A stretch of 64,000 bases of DNA from positions 1,169,161,749 to 1,169,225,748 of the forward strand of contig OY856409.1 in the NCBI GenBank assembly GCA_963693085.1. Direction: 5' to 3'. Positions 11,940 to 23,727 of the stretch are shown piece by piece. The notes below the pieces were generated by a model that was not told where the DNA came from, searched no databases, and saw nothing but the letters and a program-made list of their open reading frames with translations. The translations under genes and the position numbers were made by a program. Numbering within the stretch: position 1 is the stretch's first letter; the number at the start of each line of letters is the position of its first letter. The stretch comes from Alisma plantago-aquatica. Taxonomy: Eukaryota > Streptophyta > Magnoliopsida > Alismatales > Alismataceae.

Positions 11940-14770
11940 TAATAGGGGGTGAACATTAATCAGATGTATACACTACTTATAAGTAATAGAATGCGGTCAT
12001 CTAAATTACCTTCAGAACATAGTTGATAATCTTAGATCAATTCACTGAAGCAAATGTCGCATAACATACATGTGCTGCCCTACATGATGGGACCTATACT
12101 TGCAACAATATAGAAGCCACATGTACCAAATGTAATCAACGGCCAAGTAGAACCTAAACCTTAAAAAGTAAACACACCATGTAAAGGACCCCTGAGCAGA
12201 ATCATACCTCATGCAAATTATCAATAGAGACCCAAAGGCCACCCTGACATTATATATATGAATGGACCCATTACCTACATCAATAGGGAGTCCACACTAA
12301 TAAGATGTGTACACTACTTATAAGTAATAGAATGTGGCCTAAACCTTGAAAAGTAAACAGACCTTATAAAGGACCCATAAGCAAAATCATACCTCATGGA
12401 AATTATCGATAGAGACCCAAAGGCCACCCTGACATTATATATATGAATGGACCCATTACCTACATCAATAGGGGGTGAACACTAATCAGATGTATACACT
12501 ACTTATAAGTAATAGGATGCGGTCATCTAAATTACCTTCATGCATTTGTTGACATGCCATTCAGAACACAGTTGATAATCTTAGATCAATTCACTGAAGC
12601 AGATGTCGCATAACATACATGTGCTACCCTACATGATGGTATACCCGCAACAAGATAGAGGCCACATGTACCAAATGTAATCAACATCCAAGTAGAACAT
12701 AAACCTTGAAAAGTAAACACACCATGTAAAGGACCCATAAGCAGAATCACACCTCATGCAAATTATCAATAGAGACCTAAAGGCTGCCCTGACATTATAT
12801 ATATGAATGGACCCATTACCTACATCAATAGCGAGTCCACACTAATCAGTTGTATACACTACTTATAAGTAATAGAATGCGACCTAATCCTTGAACAGTA
12901 AACACACCATGTAAAGGACCCATAAGCATAATCATACCTCATGGAAATTATCAATAGAGACCCACAGGCCACCCTGACATTATATATATGAATGGACCCA
13001 TTACCTACATCAATAGGGAGTCCACACTAATCAGATGTATACACTACTTACAAGTAATAGAATGTGGTCATCTAAATTTCCTTAATGTATTTGTTGATAT
13101 GCCAATCAGAACACATTTGGTAATCTTAGATCAATTCATTGAAGCAGATGTCACATAACATACATGTGCTGCCCTACATGATGGGACCTATACCTACAAC
13201 AAGATAGAGGCCACGAGTACCAAATGTAATCGACTGCCAATTAGAAAATAAAACTTGAGAAGTAAACATACCATGTAAAGGACCCATAAGCAGAATCATA
13301 CCTCATGAAAATTATCGATAGAGACCCAAAGGCTGCCCTAACATTATATATATGAATGGACCCATTACCTACATCAATAGGGGGTGAACACTAATCAGAT
13401 ATGTACACTTCTTATAAGTAATAGGATTTGGTCATCTAAATTACCTTCATGTATTTGTTGATATGCCATTCAGAACACAGTTGATAATCTTAGATCAATT
13501 CACTGAAGCAGATGTCCCATAACATACATGTGCTGCCCTACATGATGGTATACCTACAACAAGATAGAGGCCACATGTACCAAATGTAATCAATGTCCAA
13601 GTAGAACATACACCTTTAAAAGTAAACACACCATGTAAAGGACCCATAATCAGAATCATACCTCATGCAAATTATCAATAGAGACCCAAAGGTCGCCCTG
13701 ACATTATATATATGAATGGTCCCATTACCTACATCAATAGGGAGTCCACACTAATCAGATGTGTACACTACGTATAAGTAATAGAATGCAACCTAAACCT
13801 TAAAAAGTAAACACACCATGTAAAGGACCCCTAAGCAGAATCATACCTAATGGAAATTAACAATAGAGACCCAAAGGTTGTCCTGACATTATATATATGA
13901 ATGGACCCATTACATACATCAATAGGGAGTACACACTAATCTGATGTATATACTACTTATAAGTAATAAAATGCGGTCATCTAAATTACCTTAACTGTAT
14001 TTGTTGATATGTCGATCAGGAAAATGTAGACAAACCCATATCAAGTCACTGAAGCTAGATATCTCATAGCATACATATGTATGCAACAAGATAAGGCCAT
14101 AGTTACCAAATGTATTTAGCAACCAAATCGAAATTTTAATGTCAAAGACTACTATTGAGATTACAAACAAAGCATAACAATACATATTGTCATACAATAG
14201 ACTAAGTGCAAACTTAAATAAGACCTAGAACAATATGACATTGCCCACACAATCAGATTCATACCAAATTAATACAGTTGGCCATAGTTGTTACCTTCAT
14301 TAAAGTGTTGATATGCAGATCAGCAAAATGTAGACAAACCCAGATCAAGTCACTGATGCTTGATCTCGCATGGCATACATATGTATGCAATAAGATAGAG
14401 GCCAATGTACCAAATGTATACATCAACCAGTTATAAAGTAATTTAAACTTTAAAAGTAAATACAACATATAAAGCACTCCTAAGGCCGATGCACACATAT
14501 AATGTGGAATCTATTAGTAGAGACCTTTAGATGCATTTGACCACAGGTACCCAATATAATCAACGACCAATTAGAACTTAAACCTTGAAATTTAAACACA
14601 CCATGTAAAGGGCCCCTAAGCAGAATCATATCTCATGGAAATTATCAGATGTATGCACTACTTATAAGTAATAGAATGTGGCCTAAACATTGAAAAGTAA
14701 ACACATCATGTGAAGGACCCATAAGCATAATCATACCTCATGGAAATTATCAATAGAGACCCAAAGTCCG
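11940..14770. repeat. Array D: tandem array mixing 185 bp and ~360 bp units
   Basis: The anchor 'gacattatatatatgaatgg' starts at 12246, 12431, 12791, 12976, 13340 (one base changed), 13700 and 13885, giving spacings of 185, 360, 185, 364, 360 and 185. The long unit is the short unit plus about 175 bp containing 'gatcaattcactgaagcaga' and 'cataacatacatgtgct'. Diverged copies of the 175 bp part continue alone at 13990-14480. Inverted copies of the short unit occur in array B. Confidence 0.9.
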
Positions 14771-15010
14771 CGATCATTTTCTACAAAAAACATCAGATCA
14801 TTTGACTGAATTATTTACCTATACAACTTCAATACCATCATTCCGTATGCGATCTGCAAGATAATTAATCATGTCTTCAGTAAAAGAAATTGGAGGTGTG
14901 ACATGTAAAGATGATCCAGGTAGTTTAGTAATAATAGAGATGTAATATAATAAAAGGGTATTAGAAAGAAGGTAACATATATTTACTGACCCGAGATCAA
15001 ACAGGTAGTA
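14771..15010. other. Spacer between array D and the helicase
   Basis: Short AT-rich spacer. The Helitron Rep domain and the helicase N-terminal part would be expected upstream of 15011, but I see no trace of them. Confidence 0.5.
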
Positions 15011-16644
15011 TTGTTATCCCAACATGGTCATCAACAAAATATTAAATCTATTCTTGAGAACATGGGGAAGGATAAAGAGGATTATGACTTGCCAACTGTT
15101 GATGATGATTTTTCAATAAATACTGGACAAAACATGTCATGTGAAATTGTTGAAGAGATTAATATACAAGTAAGCGAAGAGGATCTATCATTCATTTCAT
15201 CACTAAACAATGACCAACAACATGCATTCAATGATATATTCAACTACATAATGGGAAACCAGCATGGTGTATTCTTTGTCGATGGTCCTGGTGGAACTGG
15301 AAAGACATTTCTATACAAGGCATTATTAGTAAAAGTAAGGTCTATGGGTTTCATATCAATCACAACAACGACATCTGCGGTTGCAACATCAATCTTACCC
15401 GGGGGAGAACTGCTCATAGCAGACTCAAAATTCCAATTAAAGTTGAAAACAATGCAACTTGTAACATAAGCAAACAGAGTAGTCTATCAAAACTTCTTAG
15501 ATCGGCAAAATTAATTATATGGGACGAGGCATCCATGACAAGGAGACAAGCCTTTGAAGCCTTAGATCGCACTTTGCAAGATATCATGGGATGGAGCCTT
15601 ACCATTTGGGGGGAAAGTTGTAGTTTTTGGTGGTGATTTCAAACAAGTTTTTCCTATTGTTCGACGTGCAACTAGAGGTGAGACGATTGATACAAGTCTT
15701 ATAAAGTCATTTCTTTGGGAGAAAATGCAAAAACTGAAACTAAAGCAAAATAGGAGAGCTTTGTCAGATTCCACCTTCTCAAACTTTCTACTATTTTTTT
15801 TGAAAATATCAAACTTTCTACTACGTATAGGACAAGGAACATAACCAATATTCAATGGTGATTACGTTTGCCTCCCACATGAAATGGTTCTTGAGTACAT
15901 AGATGATGCGACCTTTAAGAAACGACTCATAGAACATGTCTTTCCAGCTCTTGGTGATAATGCAACGTCGACTGACTACATGATGAATTGTGCAATATTA
16001 TGCACGAAGAATGAGTATGTTGACGAAATGAATAATGATCTCATACAACAAGTTTCTGGGGAGGAGATCACATATTATAGTTTTGAATGTGCTGTTGATG
16101 ATGAAAATCATAACTACCCTGAAGAATTCCTCAATTCACTGGTTCCAAATGGTTTGCCCCCTGATGTATTGCGGCTAAAGAAAAATTGTCCTATAATGTT
16201 GTTGCGAAATATTGATCTGGAAAATGGGTTATCAATGGTACACAACTGGTTTGTAAAGAGTTTTAGAAAAATGTAATTGACACAGAGGTTACAGTTGGTC
16301 AAGCATGGGGAAAAAGAGTTTTCATACCTAGAATACCTATTATAATGCCTAACAATGATGATCTTCCATTTGCTTTTAAACGGAAATAATTTCCTGTGCG
16401 TTTGAGTTTTGTAATGACAATAAATAACTCACAGGGTCAAACTATCCCTAATGTCAGAATATATTTGCCCCATTTTTGTATTCTCTCATGGATAGTTGTA
16501 TGTAGCACTATCAAGAGGGATGCCCAAAATACAACGAAGGTCTTGGTTAAACCAGGAGAGAAGAATTTTAATGGTGGAACATTTACAAAAAATATAGTAT
16601 CCAAAGAAGTATTATCCTTTATTGATGGTATCCTTTTATCTTAG
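15011..16644 (+). pseudogene. Helitron PIF1-like helicase, N-terminus missing, frameshifted
   Basis: Superfamily 1B (PIF1-like) helicase of Helitrons, which is thought to unwind DNA in rolling-circle transposition. Walker A GPGGTGKT lies at about 15284-15307, an IIWDEASM motif II at about 15516-15540, GGDFKQVFP at about 15629-15657 and a late motif with INNSQGQTI at about 16417-16445. The frame shifts near 15400-15425 and again near 15586-15612, and there are stops near 15850, 16276 and 16388. A 30 bp in-frame duplication sits at about 15780-15825. The Rep nuclease and the helicase N-terminal region that normally precede the Walker motif in a Helitron protein of well over 1,000 residues are absent. 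Family call is secure; the gene is dead. Confidence 0.85.
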
Positions 16645-16650
16645 TATTTC

Positions 16651-19050
16651 ATGTTGATTATTTGTAAATACAATTTTTTTAAACTAACATTTTTACATGT
16701 TATAAATAGGATGACAAAAGATAACTATACCCCCTTTCGATACCCATACTGGAATCTAAAGGTTTGTGTGGCCTTCAAATGGAGACCACATGAAATATCA
16801 AGGGGAAGAATGAAGCAGAAATTGTTGTTTACCGATGAAGAGGTATACTAGATTACAAAGTTCTTAATTTGTTCTTATTTAAAATACGTCCATGTGTTTA
16901 TGTAATGCCTCAATGTATCTTTTTTTTCTTCTAAGGGAGAAAGGATGGAAGCCAGTTTAATTGGTGATGCAGTTAACCAATTCAATAACACTATTAATGA
17001 AGGAAATTATTATGTATTGAATAATGTCCGCGTCGAAGACATTTGCAATGACTAGAGAAATGCAAAGCGAAATGAAGAGTGCATAATTAACAAAAAATGT
17101 GTGGTTGCTGAAGCATCTGAAGATTGTAAAAAAATACCTGTTTACTCATTTCAGTTTACTGAGTTTGATGACTTTTAGGGTCTTCAAGATAAGAAGACAT
17201 TTCTTATAGGTATTTTTACTTTAATTTCATTTATAATATCATTTTATAATATTTATAAAGTCTTCTATGTCAATTACAGATGTCATTGGAATGCTTACTA
17301 ATGTTGATGATATTCAAAACATTACAAAGAAATCAGGTCAACAGGTTGCCCAGTGTGACATCATATTACAAAACGAAATCTAATCAATACAAATTATTTA
17401 AATTACTCAATCACTAAAATAAAGTATTCATTTACTAACACTTATATGTATATTTATGGTATTTACGCACACTATGGCTAAGTGCTCATCGTGGGGTGAA
17501 ATAGCTATGATGTCACATGACAACTTGAAAGCACAGTATGAAATGAGAAGTATAGTTGTTATTACTAGATTGCAAGTTTGATGCTTCCAAAGTAAGACAC
17601 AATCAATAAATTTAATTCTATTTGTGAGTCTTATTTTATATTATTTTAATTTTAATTATAGGTTTATACCTATCAAGTACTTACACAACAAGACTTCTCT
17701 TTAACCCCCCATTGCCACGAGTTGAGGAAATGAAGTCAAGGTAGTCATTTTCATATTACACATTCAAATGGTAGTTCATACATATTTCTTTCTAAATTGA
17801 ATTCTATAAATTCAATAGGTTGTCTGAAAGAGGTGTTGGTTCTTCATCACTTGCGAATGTGTCCATGCAAAAAGAGAATATAGAGGCAATAAGGATCAAT
17901 CTTTCCATCTTTCATGAATCCCTACAGAGTGGGACACTACACAAAGTAAATAATGGTAGTTTGTAACTTATACAAATACTTAAATGTATATACTATGAAA
18001 ATAACATGTTGAATATTTTAGGATCACATTTATGAAATTAAGGCGGCAGTTGTACAGATTTACCGTGATCGAACCCTTTGGTACAATCCATGTGTTAGGT
18101 GTAGCAAGAAAGTATATGATGAAAATGGTCAAGGCAAGATCGGCCCCAAATGTGGAGCAAAAGATAGTGTCCTCAGGAAATTTACCTTCTTTTATTATGT
18201 AATACATATGTATATTATAATTTGCTTGTAAATTAATATTTCTTTTTGTTGATTATAGGTACATTATGAAAGCTGAAGTCATGGACACTTTTGATTATAT
18301 TAAATTAATATTATTTGACTCAGTTGCGCATCATCTCCTTGGTTATACCGTTGTATAGCTAAACAATATCCACTCACAAGTACTCCATATCTTTATACAT
18401 ATAGATAGAATTTTAATGAACTTTACATCTATATTAATATTAAATTGGTCTAATAATATAGGAAAATGGTGAAGATATGGTGGATATCATATTATCAAAG
18501 GAAAAATGGAATCAATTGCTTTTTCATGTCAAAGCACAAGATGTCCAACCGTTTTTTCTTGAATCACAAGGGACGCCAACAACAATGAAGCAAACGACTA
18601 AAGTCTTAGATGTAGTTCCCTTAGATATTAAGCAACAATATATGAGTCTTTTATTTGACATCGAACACAACATTACTTTTGATTTTCTTTTGTATCTATC
18701 TTAAAATCTGAATTGATACTTTTGTTTTCCATATAATTTATATTCCCAGTTGTGTTTTATGATACAATCTTTTATGATTGTTATTTTATATATACTTACA
18801 GCAAAAGTCATTCCAAAGATTCGTGTAACAACAAATACAAAATCATCAATAATTACAGTTGAAACACAATATATTACAAAAATAATCACTAGAACTGTAA
18901 GTATTTTGACTGCATATACGATTATATTATTAAATTGTCTGAATATTTACACTAATCATTTTTTCATATGTGAGATTCGAAATCAAATTATAAAATCTTT
19001 AGGATTAAATCACCAGAAAGTGAACACATACATTGATAAAAAGTGAGATA
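16651..19050 (+). pseudogene. RPA70-like single-strand DNA-binding protein (Helitron cargo)
   Basis: Downstream of the helicase, exon-like pieces separated by AT-rich introns resemble plant replication protein A large-subunit homologues carried by Helitrons. An N-terminal OB-fold-like piece lies at 16711-16850 (PFRYPYWNLKVCVAFKWRP) with a further piece at 16937-17055 (VNQFNNTINEGNYYVLNNVR). A C-terminal zinc-ribbon-like piece lies at about 18040-18180, where CVRC is followed by PKCG. The second knuckle should be C-x2-C but shows Gly for its first Cys. The last OB-like part runs 18240-18700. Stops at about 17053, 17177 and 18356 show it is not functional. RPA binds single-stranded DNA; its role in Helitrons is not settled. 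Confidence 0.65.
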
Positions 19051-19386
19051 GCATACTATAATATTTATTATTTATTTATTTCATATTTCTTATTAAATTA
19101 TTAAATTCATATTTTCTTCTCCAATCAGGTATCTACCTCTCTTTGATTGTTCGTATAAGGATGAACTCATTAAACTTCAATTTTAGATGGGAAAACAAAT
19201 GCCTCACATCACCTACATATTTTTGTCACATAATGAACTTTCAGTTACAAAATGAATATGTATTTTTATTATTTATGAAAGCAAATTGTCAACATAGAAC
19301 ATACATTTATAAATTCAAATTTTCTTATTTAACAATATTAACATTATAATATTTTTCTATTACAATTCCAACAAATTTTATATGTT
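19051..19386 (+). other. Helitron 3' region, non-coding
   Basis: AT-rich tail between the RPA-like remnant and the terminal hairpin. The short frame at 19143-19349 has no recognisable domain and AT-driven composition. Confidence 0.5.
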
Positions 19387-19414
19387 ACGTGGATGTACAC
19401 GTGTGCGTTCACTA

Positions 19415-19416
<2 letters not shown>
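19387..19416 (+). other. Helitron 3' terminal hairpin and CTAG end
   Basis: Stem ACGTG/CACGT with a six-base loop, nine bases of spacer, then CTAG followed by T. This matches the structural hallmark of Helitron 3' ends (hairpin about ten bases before CTRR). Confidence 0.75.
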
Positions 19417-19501
<85 letters not shown>

Positions 19502-19504
19502 GAT

Positions 19505-19534
<30 letters not shown>
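19417..19534. repeat. (TA)n(GA)n microsatellite
   Basis: About 44 bases of TA repeat then about 74 bases of GA repeat with minor interruptions. It links the Helitron 3' end to MITE copy 3. Confidence 0.95.
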
Positions 19535-19536
<2 letters not shown>

Positions 19537-19922
19537 TCTGGCTAGAATACACTCAAGTGTACGGAACGCACGAATACACTCAAGTGTATTTGCATATCAA
19601 AACTATTTTTTGCAAAATATAAATCGTTGATCTTCACGGTCATACTATAACTAGGCTACATACAAATTTTGAGCCCATTTAGATGAGTGTAAGTCACTCA
19701 TCCAAGGACAACAAAATCGACGTGTGAAATTAATTTGAAATGCATAATTTTTGCGGTCTTCATAACATGAGCTATACATATCCAAATGTGTTCAAATTTT
19801 GCGAATGAGTTGTTCACGAGATGTTTAATAAGATCAACGGATTAGATTTTCAAAAAAAATATTGCATCATGAAAAACTACTTGAGTGTATTACGTTCAGG
19901 ATACACTCGAGTGTATTCTAGC
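19535..19922. mobile_element. Microsatellite-embedded MITE, copy 3 (Micron-like)
   Basis: About 388 bp. Left end AGTCTGGCTAGAATACACTC follows (GA)n. Right end CACTCGAGTGTATTCTAGC stops at 19922, with the outermost TGACT lost, and runs directly into (AT)n. Interior text matches copy 4 most closely (ctactTGAGTGTATT, 'catatcaaaactattttt'). Confidence 0.8.

Positions 19923-19980
<58 letters not shown>
19923..19980. repeat. (AT)n(GT)n microsatellite
   Basis: About 28 bases of AT repeat followed by 30 bases of GT repeat. Confidence 0.95.
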
Positions 19981-19982
<2 letters not shown>

Positions 19983-20640
19983 CACCTACTATGCGCCGCC
20001 AGTGTGTGCGCTCAGCATCGTCGTCACCGTGTGTGTCACCTCCCTTGGCCTCCTGGCTACTGAACCACCTCCTCCGTCCCCACAACTATTTCCACCTTCA
20101 GCTTCGCGTGTGACACCTACTAAGTTTGATGCACAAAACTCCTCGGCAGCAGCAGATTGGCAATTTGTCGTTGAGCAAATCTGGACATGTGTGCGGTTGT
20201 GCAGGGAGCGGCGAGGGACCATTGCTAAGCCTTTTGAAGCTCCATCGACCAAATTCCAGTCATCAACAAGAAGTAACCCCGCCCACACTCAACTTCTCAG
20301 TTCCGACCTTGTCTTGCACCTGTTGCTTGTCACCGACCTGTCTTCGAGATTGTTTCCGGCCTTTTTGAGAACCCAAGTTCCTCTTCTCCCTTCTTGCCTT
20401 GCGAATCCTTTTCTCTGACTTAGGATGGTGTGAGTTTCCCTCACCTTGCGGGAATTCACAACCCTCGTTTCTCTGCGAACAATGGGGCAGGTATCAGGTT
20501 CGTGTGTTCGGTCGGGCTCGTACTCGTCTTCTATTTATTTATCCAGTTACTCGCTGCTGAGACCAGTACCCAATCTTTTAATTGCATCATTGCTAATGCA
20601 ACTTGATACATGCTCTTTTGTTAAACCGTGATTGCTAAAT
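19981..20640 (+). other. GC-rich patch of unknown origin, coding-like composition
   Basis: This is clearly more GC-rich than its surroundings. Plus-strand frames cover 19981-20418 (a Pro/Ser-rich N-terminal part followed by a Leu-rich part) and 20126-20368. I recognise no domain and there is no consistent start: the longest frame begins inside the microsatellite. It may be a host exon or 5' UTR fragment, a captured gene piece or the leader of an element. I would not call it a gene. Confidence 0.3.
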
Positions 20641-22868
20641 AACACTACTATACAACTGCCGATCTTGAGCAAAACTGGTCGTATAAGAGGCCTCCTATAC
20701 TTATTGTATAGGACGACCAATAAGAACACAAAAAATCCAACCCATAAAAAAAATTAATGAAGAGAGAAATTATTTTTTCAACATTAAAATAAAATCTTTA
20801 ATACTATGAAAAAATCTGATTGGTCTCCTATCATTTTTCTATTGAAGGCAGGATGATGAGAACAGAGAATTCAAACCTCCCGATACAATTACTTTTCCTT
20901 GCGTGTTAGCAATTGTAGACCTAGTTCTAATGACCGTAGAAGTATTTTTTTTTTTTTAACTGGATACTAGACAATAACGTCCAACGATCAATCGTAGAAG
21001 CCTGTTTTAATTTGGTTTAGTTCCGAAAACATAGTTCATCGGCGTGCTAATTGTACGACTCTATGCAAATCTATTTACACCATATCAAAACCACGTTTGG
21101 TCACAGCTCCTCATTTTGTACCCATCTAATGTATCGAGGTAGTCTAATGGGTTCAAATCTGCTGTTCCGGACATGCTGTCCCGGACGTGTCCCTACTAAT
21201 CTCTACCGTATACACTCCGCATTCATTTTTTTAGGGGTGGGTTTTTGGGTGAGTGGATGGTGAGGATTGCATGAGACACACCTAAGACAACAAATATGGG
21301 ACAGCAGATTTAGAGTGCTATACGTAAGCCGTGAATACGACCTTTGTTATATACATCGTGGGTATGCAGTAGAATCTGATCTACTTAGCACGTCAAAAAT
21401 TCTGATCATTTTCATCGTCTTTATCCTAGGTAAGTAACTACTGAATAAAACAATAAGATATAACAAAACTAATCTACGTATAATGATCAATCTCTAGCTA
21501 ATCAAAAGGCTAATGCTAATCGACTATATATGTACATGGACCAGGTCATACTTCCTAATCTAAACCATTAAAACATAATCTGTAATCATCTAATCCTAAG
21601 CTAGCAGTTACTATAGTAACTAGATTTCATTAATACCACTTACGTGTAGGCATGTATATAAAAAGAATTGTGCGACAATAATACACTTAGTTAATGAGTA
21701 TATACATCTTATATGTCTAATTGGAATTCAAATCAATAAATTAGACTTGAACTACAACTCAAATCAGAAACCCAAATGACCCTAAACATGTTGACCAAAA
21801 ATGAATATGTGATCTCATATGACCATTGGATTTTTCATCATAGAGTTAGATCCAATTTGCAGAGACATAGCGTGGAATTGGATTACTATAGGTAAGTGGC
21901 CGTGTCCTTGAAATCTAATTCATACTTCACATTTAGACATGTTGTCTAAACTGTTCAGATCGAGAATGTCCCCTTTTATACGATTCTTCCTATTTTATAT
22001 TTTTAGACATATTGCTAAATATCAGTTGTAATATTTAAGATTATGAGATTTAATATAGATTGTACTGATGGACTCAAATTTTGAGTCATTGAAGAGAATA
22101 GAGCTACATATTTCAAATATAGATTTAGATTCTATTTCAAAATAAAGATACAATTCGAAGTTAATAAATATAAAGTCAGAGATAATAGATAAAGATTTAG
22201 AGATAAGAAACTAAGAACATAGGAAAAAAATAAAATTAGAACATTAATTATATGCATTGTAGTAGAAGTCCTCATCATAGAGTCCTGAGACAATTCAGAG
22301 TACACTATGTGTGTCATAGAGGGCATGTAGTGCCAACAAGGGGTGCTTTGTACCATAGAGGATACTTTAGTATAAACAGAGGGTACATTGTGCCAACAGA
22401 AGGTGTATTGCACCATATAACACACTTTGATGTCACACAGGTGGATTTATCATATAATGATGGCCACCAAGATGAAGTGAATAATTAAAAGATGTTTAAT
22501 ATCATGCAATAGATCTTTCGGCCTTTTTATTACATAATATTCTTGTTATATTAGATTTCTTGCCACTTACTCTAACCCCTAGATTTTTCTTAATTCGAGC
22601 ATGTGGCTGGGGATGCGACATCTAAAAATAGTGAGAAACTATCTGAAGATTAGATTATGGACCTGAACAGGCAGGAGATATCTTGGACTGGTGGGACATT
22701 ATCTTAGGCAATCCTTCCATCTTGGAATTTTCATTTCAATTATTTACTTTACTCTTCATGTTGGGATTGTCGTTCCCGAACTTTTAATTTTTTTATGTCA
22801 TACTTTCTGTTTGAACTCAGTTACTATAGTTATTTAAATGCTTAGTATGCAAGATATGTGATGCTTTC

Positions 22869-22870
<2 letters not shown>
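20641..22870. other. Unassigned low-copy-looking stretch
   Basis: No TE hallmark or long frame. It contains a weak minisatellite at about 22310-22430. This is the longest part of the window that might be host intergenic DNA. Confidence 0.4.
22310..22430. repeat. Weak minisatellite, ~27-30 bp unit
   Basis: Degenerate copies of a unit like 'catagagggcatgtagtgcc' are separated by about 30 bases (22316, 22352, 22378, 22400 region), giving repeated 'cc(a/c)acagagggt' and 'gtaccatagagg' phrases. Confidence 0.5.

Positions 22871-22964
<94 letters not shown>
22871..22964. repeat. (TA)n microsatellite, ~94 bp
   Basis: Uninterrupted TA repeat directly bordering a MITE terminus at 22965. Confidence 0.98.
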
Positions 22965-22966
<2 letters not shown>

Positions 22967-23315
22967 CTTATCTTTAATACCTGTGCGGGTAGCCTAATTT
23001 TTCACTACCCGCACATCCAAAAGAGTAACTATATGGTATACAAAAGTAACTCTAAAGATCAACATAGTAACTATATGGTACACAAGAGTAATTCAGAGAT
23101 CAAAAAAGTAACTGTGCAAAAAATATAAAGTCAATAAATATATGGATGGGTTTTTTGATTTTTTTTGGGAGGGGGGGTCAAATGATATTATTTTTGGATG
23201 AATTTTTTTGGGGAGCTAGATAAATGCTCATCTAAAATTGCAAAAAAAAATTTGTAAAAAAAATGACGGGAAGGATGCGCGGGTAGCTACCCGCGGGGGT
23301 ATTAAATAAATCCCC
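22965..23315. mobile_element. Second (TA)n-embedded MITE family
   Basis: 351 bp. The left end GACTTATCTTTAATACCTGT continues into GCGGGTAG. The right end, reversed, reads GGGGATTTATTTAATACCCC then CGCGGGTAG, so the imperfect terminal inverted repeat is about 30 bp. Each end also carries its own small palindrome: GCGGGTAG...CTACCCGC at 22985-23015 and GCGGGTAGCTACCCGC at 23279-23294. It is bounded by (TA)n on both sides. Sequence is unrelated to the 390 bp family. Confidence 0.7.
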
Positions 23316-23341
23316 ATATATATATATATATATATATATAT
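23316..23341. repeat. (TA)n microsatellite between two unrelated MITEs
   Basis: About 26 bases of TA repeat shared as the border of the 351 bp element and MITE copy 4. Confidence 0.95.
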
Positions 23342-23727
23342 AGTCAGGATAGAATACAGTCGAGTGTACAAATCATATAAATACACTAAAGTGTATTTGC
23401 ATATCAAGACTATTTTTGTAAAATGTAAACCATTGAACTTCACTGTCATACTATAACTAGTCTACATATAAATTTAGAGTCCATTTGGATGAGATTAAGT
23501 CACTCATCCAAAGGTAACAAAATCGACACATGAAACTAATTTGAAATGTATAAGTTTTGCGGTCTTTATAACATGACCTATAAATGTCTGAATGTGCTCA
23601 AATTTTGTATATGAGCTACTCACAAGATGTTTAAGAAGATCAATGGATTAGATTTAAAAAAAAATATTGCATCATGAAAAACTACTTGAGTGTATTCTGT
23701 TCTGATTACACTCGAGTGTATTCTAGC

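Larger units (their letters stand above)
7947..19415 (+). mobile_element. Helitron with tandem arrays, broken helicase and broken RPA gene
   Basis: The right terminus is well supported. A perfect 5 bp hairpin (ACGTG at 19387, CACGT at 19398) is followed nine bases later by CTAG at 19412-19415 and then a T, as expected for insertion between A and T. The left terminus is less certain: a TC start followed by an expanded TA run and 'ctataaaaaaagtgag' at 7971 resembles Helitron 5' ends. Inside lie layered tandem arrays (8.9-14.8 kb), a plus-strand Helitron helicase pseudogene and a downstream RPA70-like pseudogene, the usual order in plant Helitrons. The Rep (HUH) nuclease part is absent, so the element cannot be autonomous. 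Confidence 0.65.

Noticed and set aside
13991..14498. Two minus-strand frames (68 and 79 codons) with similar hydrophobic peptides
   Set aside because: They are diverged copies of one array D block; similarity reflects DNA duplication, and no domain is present.
9540..14770. Arrays with regular spacing that could suggest CRISPR
   Set aside because: Repeat units are 180-360 bp, the sequence between anchors is itself repeated, and the context is a plant Helitron.
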